A stretch of 64,000 nt of DNA, taken from Amoebophrya sp. A120 (Eukaryota; Sar; Dinophyceae; Syndiniales; Amoebophryaceae). The notes under the pieces were generated by a model. That model was not told the DNA's origin. It searched no databases and was given only the letters and a program-made list of their open reading frames with translations. Positions 9,646 through 21,300 of this stretch are shown here, in pieces (positions within the stretch are counted from its first letter, which is position 1; every line of letters starts with the position of its first letter). A program made the translations under genes and the position numbers. The stretch covers positions 8,949,865 to 9,013,864 of the forward strand of contig CAJINV010000001.1 in NCBI GenBank assembly GCA_905178155.1, in the 5' to 3' direction.

Positions 9646-12600
9646 TCAAGTGTTTTCTTCCCCGCCGGCATCCGCCACTACTTCGTCCGTCTTCTGCACA
9701 AAGTCGTGCAGAAGCAGCTCCTTGGCGGTTGGCCGCTTTTGCGGGTCCCGCGTGAGACACCTTGCCACGAAGTTTCTCGCAGTCGCGGAGAGGTGGGCCG
9801 GAATCTCGGGAACGTCGTCTGTCATCGCGATGCGCATCAGCATGGCAATGTTGTTGTCAAAGCAGAGCTCGGACCAGGGCGCCCGGCCGCTCGCCATCTC
9901 AATGAGGAGGCAGCCCAGCGACCAGATGTCCGCCTTCGTGTCGTAGGGCGTTCCCTTCATCACGTCGGGGCTCATCCAGGGAATCGACCCGGTCATCGTC
10001 TGCGCGCACATCTGGTCGCCCGATCGGGACATGATTTGCTTGGCGCAACCAAAGTCGGACAATTTCACGCAGCAGTTGAGCCCGACCAGGATGTTCGCGC
10101 CCTTGATGTCGCGGTGGATGAAGTTCCGTTCGTGGAGGTAGGCGAGGCCCCGTAGCAGCTGGCGGCAGTACACACGCACCAGAGACTCGTCCAGGGGCCC
10201 AAAGGTGTGGATCACGGCGGAGAGCGAGCCACCGGGCATGAACTCCAGGTAGATAAACAGCACGTCCTGCCCGTCCAGGGTCATGGTTTCGTGCCCCAGG
10301 TACTGAATGATCGCGTCGTGGCGCAGCGAGCGGTAGCTGTTCAGCTCCCCGTCGAGGTTCTTCTTGACCAGGTCCGTCGCGTCGTGCAGGGACACCTCCT
10401 TCACCGCCAGCAGTTTGCCCGTCTCGGTGTCCAAGGCCTTGAAGACCGTGCCCAGACTGCCGCAGCCCACGGGGTCGCCCTTGATCCAGCGGTAAAGCGA
10501 CCCGGAAATCAGCTTGTTCCGCCGCCGCAGGCCGCCGGTGGACCGCATGGTCCCTCCCAGGTTTGAGGTTGCCGTCAGGCGAAAACCACTGGAGGCCGTC
10601 GCGGTGCCGGAAAAGGCCGGCTGGAGTGTTGGTTGGGGAGCTGGGGTTTGTTCACACGGCGTGACACTTTTCTCACCATCGTCCAACCAGCGGTCCGGAC
10701 GACCATCAGACGCAGAATGTTCTTCTCCTCGTTCGGCCCGTCCAGATCCTGCGTTTCTTCCGTGGCTTTCGTCACCAGAGCGCTCTTCAAGTGGATTTTT
10801 AGTAGCACCGAGAGCGCCAGCCGAGGACGGAGGAAAGGCGCCGAAGGCGTGTGATACGTCAACTTCAATGGCCTCCGATATTTGTCTAGTTGGGTCGTCG
10901 TCCTCTCCAACGGCTTGACTGTGGTCCTCCACATCACGGGCGCTTCTTGTGGTCCGCCCTTCGCCATGAAAGGTTGGGTTATGCCTGCTCCCGGCCTCGT
11001 CGGCAAATTCGCCCAGCAGCGGTGGCCGCCGCGGGTGCAGTTTTATCTCGTGTGTACTTTCGTCCCGGGATGCTGGCCATTGCTGGAAGGCAGCGGCGGG
11101 CGGAAAAAGCGCGTCGCTACCTGCTTGGTGTTCCTCCTCTACGGCTTTTAGTCCTGTTCTTTCCTGCTCTGTGACAGACGATGACGAAGAGGTAGAGGCA
11201 GAACTTGACGATCCGCCACGACTAGAATGCGCAGCAGAAGCACTCCTGGACGACGTGGGCAACACGGAAGCAACATTTAACCCTGGTGCACCTCCTGCTT
11301 CCGTGGTTGCGCTTGCACTTGAGCTCGACGCAGACGAAGCGGAGGACGATGCGGCACTACTTGACGGACTTGAGCACGAGGAAGACGCAGCAGAGCTTGA
11401 ATCTACTTCTTGGCAGGTCGCCCCGGTCTTTTGTTTGGTGTCTACTTCGTCGCGCCGGGTCCGGTTTATCTTGTTCATCTCGTCAGACGCATTTCCGCCC
11501 TGCCGCGTGTGATCGTCGGGTGCCACGACGATGTCGCGAAAGATGCCGCAGGGCTGCGGCGCCAGGTTGATGTCGTCGATGCGCGCGAGCATGTCGCTCG
11601 GGTAGAGCTCCACGGCCCCCCGGGAGGACAGCGTTCCGCGCAGCAGCAGTCCGGCGGTCGTGTGGTCGGCGTCCGAGGGGGCAGGGGAGCTGGATTCCGG
11701 CGACGACGACGCCGACAAGTCGTGGTTCATCTTCAGCAGCTTCTTCTCGAAGTGCTGCTTCGACGGGCTGATCAGGCGCGGTCGCGACGTGGGCGAGTGG
11801 TCCAGTTCCGCCGGCTTCTCAAAGTCGCGGGCTCGCACCAGGTCCTCCTCCGCGGTGCAAATGCTCAACGCCACCGGCAAACTCGGGGGCCGACTGCTGG
11901 TAGTCAGGGTGGTAACGACATCCTCAAAGTTTTCCTTTCCGTTCCACTGTACTGCCTCCATGTTCTTTGTCGACGTTCCCACACCCTGTGCCTGCGTTGT
12001 CGGTCCTGCGGAGAGTAGTTGTAGAGATTTACCGTCGTCCGTGACGGGTTCTGATGTCGCACAATCCCTATTTCGTCCTTGAAGATGGCCATTGACATGC
12101 GCGGACGCAGGAATCGCAGAGAACGAAGCAGAATTCTGGTTGGAAAGCTTCGAGGAGGAGCTTGATGAAGATGATGTACTCGAGGTCCCACTTGCGACGT
12201 TGCTCCCGATGAGCACCGGGTCGGAATCGACCTTGTCAGGCACATTATCGGGGCCGCAGTTGCTGCGGGCGGGTCGCCCGGTGCTGGATGCGTTCTCCAC
12301 GTCGGAAGAGGCGTTCGACTTGCCCCAGCTCGAGTCCAGCGGGTTGATGTTGTCCTCTTCGTGGAAACTGGAGCTCTTGTTACTCTCCAAGTCCGGCACT
12401 GTTTGTCCCGGCAGGTGGGCACTTTTCCCCGCCTCGCCCCCTTGATCTTGCGCATGCATTCTCTGACGACTGGTGCCTAGTGGCGCATCCTGCCTGTCGT
12501 CGTCGTTGGTGTGGTGCACCAGCTCCGAGTCGACATCCCCTGGTCCTTCCAACGGCCGTATACCGCTCTGCTTCTCCTCGTCGATGGGAGACGTCGTGTA

Positions 12601-15249
12601 GGTGAGGAACGTCTGCGTCGAGCGGACCCGCTTGCGCTGGCTCTGGTGGATTGGTTCGTCATTCGCACCTTCATGATCAGGAGCCGAGTTGTGGTCAACG
12701 AGTGCACTACTTTTTTCTTGCTTCTCTTGTTCGTCCACCGCCACTGTACACGGCTCAGGCGATCGATCCGGGCAGACGACGTCATCCGGGATGACTTCTA
12801 GTGGTGCAAAGACAGAGGAAAATCCGTCGTCTTGGTCTGCACCATTTTTACCTCCGCTGTTTTTCATCGCAACACTGCTCCCGTGTTTGACGGCACGGGT
12901 CCTGTGGTAGTTTCTCTTGCTCGGTTTAGTGCCATTTTTGGGACCGAAAGTCATACTGGAATCGTCATGCCGCTCCACAAGCCGACTTGTATCGTACTGA
13001 TGTGGATTTACTATTCGCTGTTGTGTCACCTGTCCCGCTCCTGGTGTACCTTCGCTTGCTGAAAGTTCCACTGCATCAACTGCTCTTGCTTTTCCCTCCG
13101 CGGCGGAGAGCGATTCTGGCGCCCGAAAATGAGACTCGTCTTCAAGTTCTGGGGATTTGAAGAATGATGCTCCTGTGGTGTGAGAATGTTGTAGTCCGCC
13201 TGTTGCACCAAAAGCAGCGTAGTGCGTCGAGGAGCTGCTGCAGCTGCTGCCCGCCGGACTGGCCCTACTCGCGTCTTCGCGCTGGGTGACGCTGAAATCT
13301 ACCCCGGTTGCTGCGGCGCTGCGCACCCCGAAAGAGGTCGCCGTAGTGGTATGATGGAAGCTGCTGCACAGCGTCGACGCAGTTACATACCCGGGGTGCG
13401 GTGCTGCAGACTGTGACTGGTGGAAAGGGTTTAGTATTTCTGGGCTACGACCTTTATCAAAGGGTTTGTTCTTTGTTTCACCACTTTCACCAGCAGTAGA
13501 GATTACTTCCGGATGATGAAGATGAAAAGACGAGTTGTCTCGCTGTGTTAGCATGCTGGTGCTGGTCGCCGTATTTGAAAATGCATTATGATCCGTAGTG
13601 CTGTGGCCAGCCCCACTGTTGAATCCGTCTGTTAGCGTGCCCTCGGGGAATTCTCGACTGCCGAGCAGGAAGGTGGAGGTCGTGCGCAGCTCGGTTTCAT
13701 TCTTTGGCTCCGGAGACCGCCCGAAAGTCAGACTGTGTTGCAGCTCCTCGAAAAATGGGTCGTGAGAGTTGTTGTGCACTAGGTTCATCTTCATCCTTGA
13801 CGCACTTGTTCCTGTCGTGGTCCCGAGCTCTGCTCCTGCTTGCCTTCTAGTATGATCTTCGTGTACACCTACACCTCGCTCCGCTCTTGCGGGGGGAAGG
13901 ATGTCAACGCGCTGCGCAGCAGCAACGAGCTGGCTGGTTGCCAGAAGCTGCACTGATTCCGTCATGGAACCGGAAGCAAAGCTGTTTTCGTCTTCTTTTT
14001 CCGTACGCCACGACGGTGGAAGTGGTGACCTGCTTTGTAGAACATGGCGTGATTGTGGTCCGTGATGTAGTTGACCGCGGCCAGACGACGAGTGCCTCTC
14101 ATGGTTCTGGCCCGCCTGCTCAGGGTGGTGGAGCTTATTTCTGTTCATCTTGTACGGACTGCCACTGTGACTGTGGTGGCGCAATTCTTCTTGTCCTTCG
14201 GCTTCATCTTCACCCGTCCTCGTGCCGCGCTTCTCGCGATGGAAATCTTGAGATGCTCTGTGGAATTCGGTCGCGTAGTGGAACTGTGTGCGGTCGTGAA
14301 AACGAGTACCCAGGTAGGTTCGCATCTGGGTCGCACTTTCCGATCGCACAGGCTCTGGTGTTGCGCCGGAATGAAAGTGCGGGATGCTGAAATCATCTCC
14401 TTCGTCGAGATCGGCATGAAACTGTGTTGCCGTCAATGAATCAGCGGAACTACGCCCCAGTTGTTTATTGCCCTGCTCACGAAGCCCGCCCAAAGAACTA
14501 CTCGATCCAGAAGCAGATGCGTGGCCGCGGAGGTTCGCTGTGGGTGCGGTACTATGTGGACCACCAAAATCGTGCGCATACAGGTTCTTCGCTGGCGGCA
14601 GAGCCACCGGAGCTATTCGCGAGGTAGAGGGAGCGGACGGTCCTCCACTGGCTCCGAATTTACTGGTGTCCCCCGCCCCGGGCGGAAGAAGCGAAGTGGT
14701 CGGCACTTGTGCTGTAGTAGCATTGGAAAAAAAGGAGGGCCGTTTGCTTGGGAAAACGCGCTGCTGGTGCTTGCTGGCACCGCTCGTCGCTGTGGTGCAA
14801 CTGCTGCTGCCGCTCCCCGGACCTGTGCCTGCATGGTGATTCTCCAGGTGCGCTGAAGAGGAATTCTGGCCCGACAAATCATGTCCCTGCTTTTTACGAA
14901 GCTGGTAGAAGCGTCCCGCGGGACTCTTGCATGGTTCCGTCTTCGCAGGACTGGGGTGGTTCCCCGCACTGCCAACCGAAGCGGTGCGCCGCTTGACGTT
15001 CTCGCCGGAGATCGGACGCAGTTTGCTTCGGTTCAAATTGTTGCGGTGCGCCTGAAAGCGCGGCACTGCATAGTGCCGTTTTGTAGCGCCGAGCGCAACG
15101 GTGTTGTTTCCAAGCGCCACAGGGTTCACGTGGGCGGAGGTTGACGAGTTCCCGGTGGCCGCGAACGCTTTGGCATCGCGCACGATCGCAAGTGGGCTCT
15201 GAGCGGTCGCGGCGCTCGTAGAGCTGCTGCGAGTTCCGGGCTCACGCAT
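9646..15249 (-). CDS. Giant MAP3K-like (STE11-type) protein kinase
   Basis: Single-exon frame of 1867 residues from the first ATG (15249) to TGA (9646). About 1570 N-terminal residues are low-complexity, rich in Ser, Thr and His, with poly-Ser runs, and are probably disordered and regulatory. The C-terminal 285 residues are a kinase domain. It has a Gly loop GCGSLGTV, the beta-3 lysine in LLAVKEV, a hinge YLEFMPGGSL, the catalytic loop FIHRDIKGANIL, metal-binding LSDFGCAK, activation segment TGSIPWMSPDVM, and DIWSLGCLLIEMASGRAPW. These match the MAP3K branch, and all catalytic residues are present. The usual APE is SPD here. A MAP3K would phosphorylate MAP2Ks in a cytoplasmic cascade; the substrate is unknown. 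A second kinase of almost equal length lies upstream at 18333-24082, so the pair may be old paralogues. Confidence 0.9.
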   Translation of the reverse strand: MREPGTRSSSTSAATAQSPLAIVRDAKAFAATGNSSTSAHVNPVALGNNTVALGATKRHYAVPRFQAHRNNLNRSKLRPISGENVKRRTASVGSAGNHPSPAKTEPCKSPAGRFYQLRKKQGHDLSGQNSSSAHLENHHAGTGPGSGSSSCTTATSGASKHQQRVFPSKRPSFFSNATTAQVPTTSLLPPGAGDTSKFGASGGPSAPSTSRIAPVALPPAKNLYAHDFGGPHSTAPTANLRGHASASGSSSSLGGLREQGNKQLGRSSADSLTATQFHADLDEGDDFSIPHFHSGATPEPVRSESATQMRTYLGTRFHDRTQFHYATEFHRASQDFHREKRGTRTGEDEAEGQEELRHHSHSGSPYKMNRNKLHHPEQAGQNHERHSSSGRGQLHHGPQSRHVLQSRSPLPPSWRTEKEDENSFASGSMTESVQLLATSQLVAAAQRVDILPPARAERGVGVHEDHTRRQAGAELGTTTGTSASRMKMNLVHNNSHDPFFEELQHSLTFGRSPEPKNETELRTTSTFLLGSREFPEGTLTDGFNSGAGHSTTDHNAFSNTATSTSMLTQRDNSSFHLHHPEVISTAGESGETKNKPFDKGRSPEILNPFHQSQSAAPHPGYVTASTLCSSFHHTTTATSFGVRSAAATGVDFSVTQREDASRASPAGSSCSSSSTHYAAFGATGGLQHSHTTGASFFKSPELEDESHFRAPESLSAAEGKARAVDAVELSASEGTPGAGQVTQQRIVNPHQYDTSRLVERHDDSSMTFGPKNGTKPSKRNYHRTRAVKHGSSVAMKNSGGKNGADQDDGFSSVFAPLEVIPDDVVCPDRSPEPCTVAVDEQEKQEKSSALVDHNSAPDHEGANDEPIHQSQRKRVRSTQTFLTYTTSPIDEEKQSGIRPLEGPGDVDSELVHHTNDDDRQDAPLGTSRQRMHAQDQGGEAGKSAHLPGQTVPDLESNKSSSFHEEDNINPLDSSWGKSNASSDVENASSTGRPARSNCGPDNVPDKVDSDPVLIGSNVASGTSSTSSSSSSSSKLSNQNSASFSAIPASAHVNGHLQGRNRDCATSEPVTDDGKSLQLLSAGPTTQAQGVGTSTKNMEAVQWNGKENFEDVVTTLTTSSRPPSLPVALSICTAEEDLVRARDFEKPAELDHSPTSRPRLISPSKQHFEKKLLKMNHDLSASSSPESSSPAPSDADHTTAGLLLRGTLSSRGAVELYPSDMLARIDDINLAPQPCGIFRDIVVAPDDHTRQGGNASDEMNKINRTRRDEVDTKQKTGATCQEVDSSSAASSSCSSPSSSAASSSASSASSSSASATTEAGGAPGLNVASVLPTSSRSASAAHSSRGGSSSSASTSSSSSVTEQERTGLKAVEEEHQAGSDALFPPAAAFQQWPASRDESTHEIKLHPRRPPLLGEFADEAGSRHNPTFHGEGRTTRSARDVEDHSQAVGEDDDPTRQISEAIEVDVSHAFGAFPPSSAGALGATKNPLEERSGDESHGRNAGSGRAERGEEHSASDGRPDRWLDDGEKSVTPCEQTPAPQPTLQPAFSGTATASSGFRLTATSNLGGTMRSTGGLRRRNKLISGSLYRWIKGDPVGCGSLGTVFKALDTETGKLLAVKEVSLHDATDLVKKNLDGELNSYRSLRHDAIIQYLGHETMTLDGQDVLFIYLEFMPGGSLSAVIHTFGPLDESLVRVYCRQLLRGLAYLHERNFIHRDIKGANILVGLNCCVKLSDFGCAKQIMSRSGDQMCAQTMTGSIPWMSPDVMKGTPYDTKADIWSLGCLLIEMASGRAPWSELCFDNNIAMLMRIAMTDDVPEIPAHLSATARNFVARCLTRDPQKRPTAKELLLHDFVQKTDEVVADAGGEENT

Positions 15250-15928
15250 TTTTTTTATCACTCCTTTTAGTTGCGTTCCCAACTACCAATTAACCTGAGC
15301 GCTGAAGAGGTGCGTGCTAAGTACAAACATACAATTTCGTTTTTGATGCATGCACTCCTCCAGAAAAAAACGATAGACAACATGATCCTGCCAACTACGC
15401 CAGTGCGTCGCTGACCTGATCATTACCTCATGACGCTGTGTGTCATGGCTCTGCTGTAGTCACGAAACTCATCTCGTTCAACTCACCTTCCGTAGGCACG
15501 CCACTCAGTAACGATCTCACCCCACCTCTGTAACTCAAAGCTACAACTCGATAGAAAACGAAAACAATCAATCGCGAGGGAAAGCTGCGTCTTGCATCTA
15601 CTTGGAGAAACCTCTAGTGTTGCTCGCAAGTAAACGAATCCGGCGTAAATGGAAATTCACTTTTGCGAGCACGAAGAGTGCCGGGTAAACTCGCTATGGT
15701 ACACGCATTATGAAGCGGTGCATTTTTGTACACTTTTGGTAGGTTTACCTTCTGCTTGTTTCTTGGTACAGTGGAATACATAAACATTCATTGTGATTGT
15801 AGTGTCGTTGGTATACAATTCACATTTTTTTACATTTACAGGTCCGTCGCCGGTCTGCTTTCTCTTCTAGCTGGTATGTTTCTGCTTCCGTTCGGTATCT
15901 CGCACAAGCAAAACCTGAACCTAAACTT
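15250..15928. other. Intergenic, no gene recognised
   Basis: Spacer between the start of the first kinase and the stop codon of the secreted coiled-coil gene. No ORF with a recognisable domain. Confidence 0.55.
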
Positions 15929-17245
15929 TCACGTGCCTCCAGCTCCAGAGCTCTTCACTGCGTCTGCTGCTGCGCTTGCCTGTCTGTCCTTTTCGAGATC
16001 TTCGAACTGCTCATTCGCTGCCTTTTCTTCCGCCAGTTTCTTCTGTCCTGTCTTTTCCTCTTCCGACGGCGAAAACCCGGCCTCGCGCTCCGCCGCTTCG
16101 ATCTCTTTAGACGTTTGCTTCATGGACTTTGGGCCTTTTGCTTTTTCTCCAGCGGTGTTGAGTGCGTGCTTTGCCATATCGAGCTCGCTCTGAATGGATT
16201 TCTTCAGCAGTTCGCGTCGTTGAACTTCTGCCGCGTCTGGAGTTTCGCCTACGTCGAGTTTTGCATTTTCCAACTCATCTTCGCTTTCGAGGTTATCCAA
16301 CAGATTCTCCGTCAGTTCCACGCAGCTTCCCAGCAAACGCAGCAGTGTTGCCTGCTTCTCCTTGTCGGATTGCTCGAGTTGTCCGCGAACCTTTGCGATT
16401 TCTTCCAGCAGTGCCTCCATTCCGTTCGTGTCGTCTTTTTTCGCCTCGCCCCCGGCCGCAAGCGCGTTGTCGATCCGCTGCAGCTGCGAGCGTAGCATGC
16501 CGGTGCGGGCGGATTCGCAGTCGCCCTTTCCCTCGGCGGTCTCTTTGGAAACATCGAGCATGTGTGCCAGTTGCTCTCGTCGTTTCTGCAGGGAAGACTG
16601 CAGCTGTTGTGCGGCAGTAGCGGCATTGGCGGCGCCCGCTCCGGCTTCGATGGTTTTTGCGGCTGTTTGCTCATTTTTCGCTGTGGCAAGCAGGTGCCTT
16701 AGACGATGCACTTCTTGCTCGCTGCACGATACCACATTCCCGACTTGCTTGACAGTGTAGCTTTTTCTTTTTTTCCACTTTTTCTTTTTTGGACAGCTGC
16801 CTGAATCTTTTTCCTCTTCTTCGGTGTCCTTCTCTGGATGGTCAGGATCGACGACGTCGGACTTAATCGTTTCTGCTACCGAAGAGGAGGGCGCAGTCTT
16901 AGCTAGCGCCGCACTGGGGGTACGACGCCCGACGAGCTTGTGCCGGACTTTTTCCATACTTTCCTGCAAAAACGAGGTGGCCGCGGAAAAGTACTCTAAG
17001 ACTTCGAATGGACCACTCGGGGTAGTACTCGACGCCCTCTCTTGCTTGGTCCTCTTGCTCTGGAATTTGATCTGGTCGGCGTCCTCCTGCCTAGCCTCGC
17101 GTCGCAGCATCCTTCTCCGGGTTGGCGGTCCAGTTTGTTCGTGATCGTTTGAAGATAAGTCGCTAGCCTTAGCGATAGTTGACGAGATCGCAATCGTCAT
17201 GTGCAACCCACAGCAAAGAAACAACAACAGACCAAAGACCGACAT
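15929..17245 (-). CDS. Secreted or lumenal coiled-coil protein, unrecognised
   Basis: Single frame of 438 residues from ATG at 17245. The first 22 residues (MSVFGLLLFLCCGLHMTIAI) form a convincing signal peptide, and no further membrane helix follows. The rest is highly charged, with Lys/Glu-rich segments (EKDTEEEEKDSG, CPKKKKWKKRK) and long Ala/Glu/Leu/Gln-rich helical regions from about residue 165 to the end that suggest coiled coils. There is no enzymatic motif. The family is unknown to me. Entry into the secretory pathway is inferred from the signal peptide alone. Confidence 0.7.
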   Translation of the reverse strand: MSVFGLLLFLCCGLHMTIAISSTIAKASDLSSNDHEQTGPPTRRRMLRREARQEDADQIKFQSKRTKQERASSTTPSGPFEVLEYFSAATSFLQESMEKVRHKLVGRRTPSAALAKTAPSSSVAETIKSDVVDPDHPEKDTEEEEKDSGSCPKKKKWKKRKSYTVKQVGNVVSCSEQEVHRLRHLLATAKNEQTAAKTIEAGAGAANAATAAQQLQSSLQKRREQLAHMLDVSKETAEGKGDCESARTGMLRSQLQRIDNALAAGGEAKKDDTNGMEALLEEIAKVRGQLEQSDKEKQATLLRLLGSCVELTENLLDNLESEDELENAKLDVGETPDAAEVQRRELLKKSIQSELDMAKHALNTAGEKAKGPKSMKQTSKEIEAAEREAGFSPSEEEKTGQKKLAEEKAANEQFEDLEKDRQASAAADAVKSSGAGGT

Positions 17246-18332
17246 GCTTTTTATCCTCTTGCGCTCGAGATCGAATTCGCATGGATATGAAATTTTTCCT
17301 CTACATTTTTCAAACTGAAAATTGACTAAATACTTGGCTCATTTTTCAACACAAGATCCAGGCAGGGCACATAGGTTTTCCTCACTGTAGCTCCGAGATG
17401 AGGACACACTGCTTTTTGCTAACAACACACTTTACCTCTCATTTGTTCTAACTAATGTCGAATCAATGCTCACGAAAATGACGAAGATGACGAGCAGACT
17501 TCACGATCACGACAACATTCGCTCCTGCTAGTGCGATGAACGATAGATCATGTGATCAAGAAACTAACGCCCCCAGCTCTCCCCCGATGCTAATCGCTCG
17601 AGAAACATCAAATGAAGAGCCAAAACATGATCAGTTTCCACGCGATTCGAAAATGATTTCATGGTAATTCACATTCAGGCTCAGCTCGGTCGGCGTTATT
17701 CGCTATTTCTACTCACTGTGACAATTACTTATGCATGTATCAGTGTCGTGGACGGAGCAGCTCACGGTTAGGTGCTCGCCAAGGAAAGGGTCCAAACTAA
17801 GTCATGAAAGAAAAAAACGTATATCAAAGTGAAACTACTAGTACAGGTACAGATAATTGAAATGACCACAGGCAACTTCTCGCAAAATCATGATCAACAT
17901 GCGCCAACATCTCTACAACTACAACACATTCATATTCGCCATTGATTTGTAGTGCTCAATTGATCCATCGATTGATTGCAGAATTTATGTTTTAGCATAA
18001 GGCCGTGCCTAGTAGACTGATTGCAGCATCAAAAAGAATCTGCACTGGTGGAGTGCGAAACCGTGTTTGAAACGATATCAGGGCGGCTGAAGCTCAACAA
18101 TAATCACTAATTTTCTGGAAACACGTATATGGCGAGATCGAGCATCACCATAACGAATGAAATGATAAAAAAATACCGCAGCTGCGGAACAAATCGTACA
18201 TTGCGTGCTGACGTTGATCTGGAGTAGCATCTTCAACATGCAAATTTGAAATAGAATTTAGAAACTGAAACAGAGAAGTCAAACGCATCGGCACTAATAG
18301 CGAACCTCGCTACGAATTCGGACAGATGAACA
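17246..18332. other. Intergenic, no gene recognised
   Basis: AT-rich spacer of 1.1 kb between the secreted coiled-coil gene and the stop codon of the second kinase. No domain-bearing ORF on either strand. Confidence 0.55.
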
Positions 18333-21300
18333 TCAAACGGCGACGAAGGCATGCTGCAGCAAAGCGACGGCACTGGGCCTCGCGGCGGCCTCCCGAACCA
18401 AACAGGCACGCACGAACGCAAGCGACTCCCTCTTGTCGGCGACCTGCGGAATTTCGGGCATGCCGCCCGCTTGAGAGATGACGTAGAACGCGTGCAGCAG
18501 GTTGTCAAACTTGTACTGGTGCCAGGGGGGTTTCCCGGTGGCCATTTCCAGGATGCAGCAGCCCACGCTCCAGATATCGATCGCGGACGACGGTTGCTCG
18601 CCCGCAAGCACGTCCGGCGCCATGTAGGGCAGCGTGCCCACGATCAGCGAGCTCTTTTCCAGAAACAAGCTCCCTAACTGCTTGCTGCAGCCGAAGTCCG
18701 CGATTTTCAGCGTGCCGTCCTGCGCAAGCAGCAAATTTGCGGTTTTCAAATCGCGGTGGATCACCGTCTGGGCGTGCAGGTACGCCACCCCCGAAAGCAG
18801 TTGGCGACAGTACTTCTGCGTGAGCAAATCATCAAAAGCGCCGAAGTCTAGCAACTGCTGCTTGATGCTTCCTCCACTCAGGTACTCCAGGTAGATGTAC
18901 AGCCGCTCGATCTTGATGTGCGGCTGCTGCTCGACGGTCGTGTCTTGCTGTTGCTGCTCTGCATCTCGACCATTTTTTCCTTGGTGGTCCGATCGAGAAA
19001 GGTCGTCGCGCACTTCTCGACCCGTGTTGCCGCTGCGTGAACTATTTGTCCAGCTACCACTATTCCTGTTCTGCTGATCCACCTGGTCTTTGTCTCTGTC
19101 TGCGCTTGCAGTATTCTCCTGCAGGCACGGATCAAGAAGATCTGCCCCGGGGGGCCCGGCTTCCTCACCTTCAGACTTGTTCTCGTCATTCGCGACTACT
19201 CTGGGCGAACTTTTACTGCTCATCGTGTCCTTGTTCACCTGCTTGCTCGTCCCGCTCGTTGGATGCGTGTGGCCGGGGACTTCGTGTCCCAAGTAGGTGA
19301 CAATGTGGGGGTGCGACATGCCCCGCAGCAGTCGCAGCTCGGTTTCCAGGCTCTCCAGGTTCTTGTCGTCCTCCGCTTGCGCGTTGAAGTCGTTCTCTGG
19401 AGGAGGTGGCGGCAGGAGAATTTCCTTGACCGCAATCAAAAACCCGGTCTCGTTCTCCATCGCAAGGAACACACGGCCGAACTGGCCCATGCCAATGGTC
19501 TTCCCGGGTTTCAGGTCACGCTCAAAACAGATGTCCAGCACGTCGTGGTGACGAACCTGCTCTCCGGACGCGTCGGAAAGCGCGTCAATGGCCGCGCGTG
19601 ACGACCGTCGCGACCCCACCGTCGGGGTGCTGTCGAGCGTTCCCGTGTAGATGGAGCTGCGACGGGAGCTGGAGTTCGAGGGAATGGCAATCGACGACCT
19701 CCGGCTGCTGCCGTTGGAAGGAATCAGCAGGTTGTTGTTCGCGCCATTCGCGGGCACCGCATTGGAACTGGTGCCGTTGTGCGCACCGCCGAAAACATTC
19801 GGACTAGACATGCTGGTCGGGGGGCCCACGTTGGCGCCGAGCGCTGATGGGGCGCCGAGGAACTGTTGCGAAGATTTGGTTGGCGGACTGCGATCCCCCG
19901 CATTCCCTGGAAGATCGTGCTGCGCGGAGGGTCGGCTCACGCCGCCGAGGTCGGCACTTTTGTGTTGGTGTTGTGAACGATCATGCCTATCGTGGCCACG
20001 CTCTCCCGCACTGGCGCCCGCACCTTCAGCCTGGTTTACAACCGCACCTCCGCCTGCAGGGTGCTGAGGTATTTTGGGTACTATTCCCGCAGGTCCGAAA
20101 ACAGCGGCGCTTGACTGCGATTTTCGCTGAAACTCCGCGAGCATGGCCATTTCGTTGCGCACGGTGACCACAGCTGTTGTCGGGCCCATCAGAGCCTGGC
20201 CTATGGAATGCTCGATCGACTGCAAGTTGTCAGCAGTGAGCGATAGGGACGCGTTCTTGAGCGTTTTATTTTCCTGCTCCGCCTGGTGTTGTCCACCGCC
20301 ACTCTTCTCCCCGAGCAGCGTGGCGTTGCCCCGACTTGTTGCTTCCACTGCAGTTAGTTCATCGCTTTTGTTGTTTGGTTCTACGTGCGCGCTTTCGTGC
20401 TCGATGTGTATAATTGGAGTCCCGCCGTCTCCGCCGGAGGTGCGGGATTCCAGTGTCAAAATTTGCTGTGTTGGGTTTACGTCCGTGGAACTGCCGTCTG
20501 GGTAAAACGGCGCCACCAAGCTCCCGCTCCGTGTCCGGCTGCTGAAGCCGTGCGGACTGCCGGGCGTTCGCGGCGAGCCGAGGTTCGAACCCGCGTCGGA
20601 CGGAAGAAAGCCGCTCTGCTGCCCACTGCGCACGATCGCATCCCGAATGCTTTCCCCCGGAAAACGGCCGTGACTAGAGTAGGAGTCCGCGGGTTGCAAC
20701 CGGGATGAGGACACCAGAGACATCCGCTGTGTCTGTGCGTTTGGCGACATTATCTCCGCAATCGAGACTCTCGGCGACCCGGTCCGCGAATTCTGTAACC
20801 CAGCAAGCGCGGCGTTCCCACCAGAAGGAGCGCCATTCACATTCATGTTCATCACGTTCAACCCCCCGGCCTGCTGCTGCGCGCCCAAATTCAGATGCTG
20901 CAATTTAGAAGCGGTAAGAGAAGTGATGTTGCCCTTCTGCCCGGTAGTTGCCCGCGGGGAGATAGCCCCAGCTGGCAGAGCCTGGGACACGGACGGCGAC
21001 GGCGATCGCACGCTTCTACCGCTGTTGATATCGTACTCTTCGTCCGTTGCAGAAGACGACTCCTCCTCTTCCTGCTCCTCCAGGATGATGCTGTGCCTCT
21101 TCCGCTGCGGTTGCCCTTGCGGCTGCTGCGCTGCTCCTGCTCCTGTCCCCCCATTGATCGCAGAAGTGCTACTGCCTGCTCCCGGTGCAGCCCCGCCACG
21201 GGCCGCGCGCTTGATGGCGGAGAGGACCGAACTGTTTTTGGGCGAGTCCGCGTCGTTGACACTAATCACGCTGATCTTCTGAATCTCCGGGATGTTGGTG

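Noticed and set aside
9577-12082. Long plus-strand ORFs opposite the first kinase
   Set aside because: They are antisense shadows of a GC-rich coding strand; the minus frame carries all kinase motifs.
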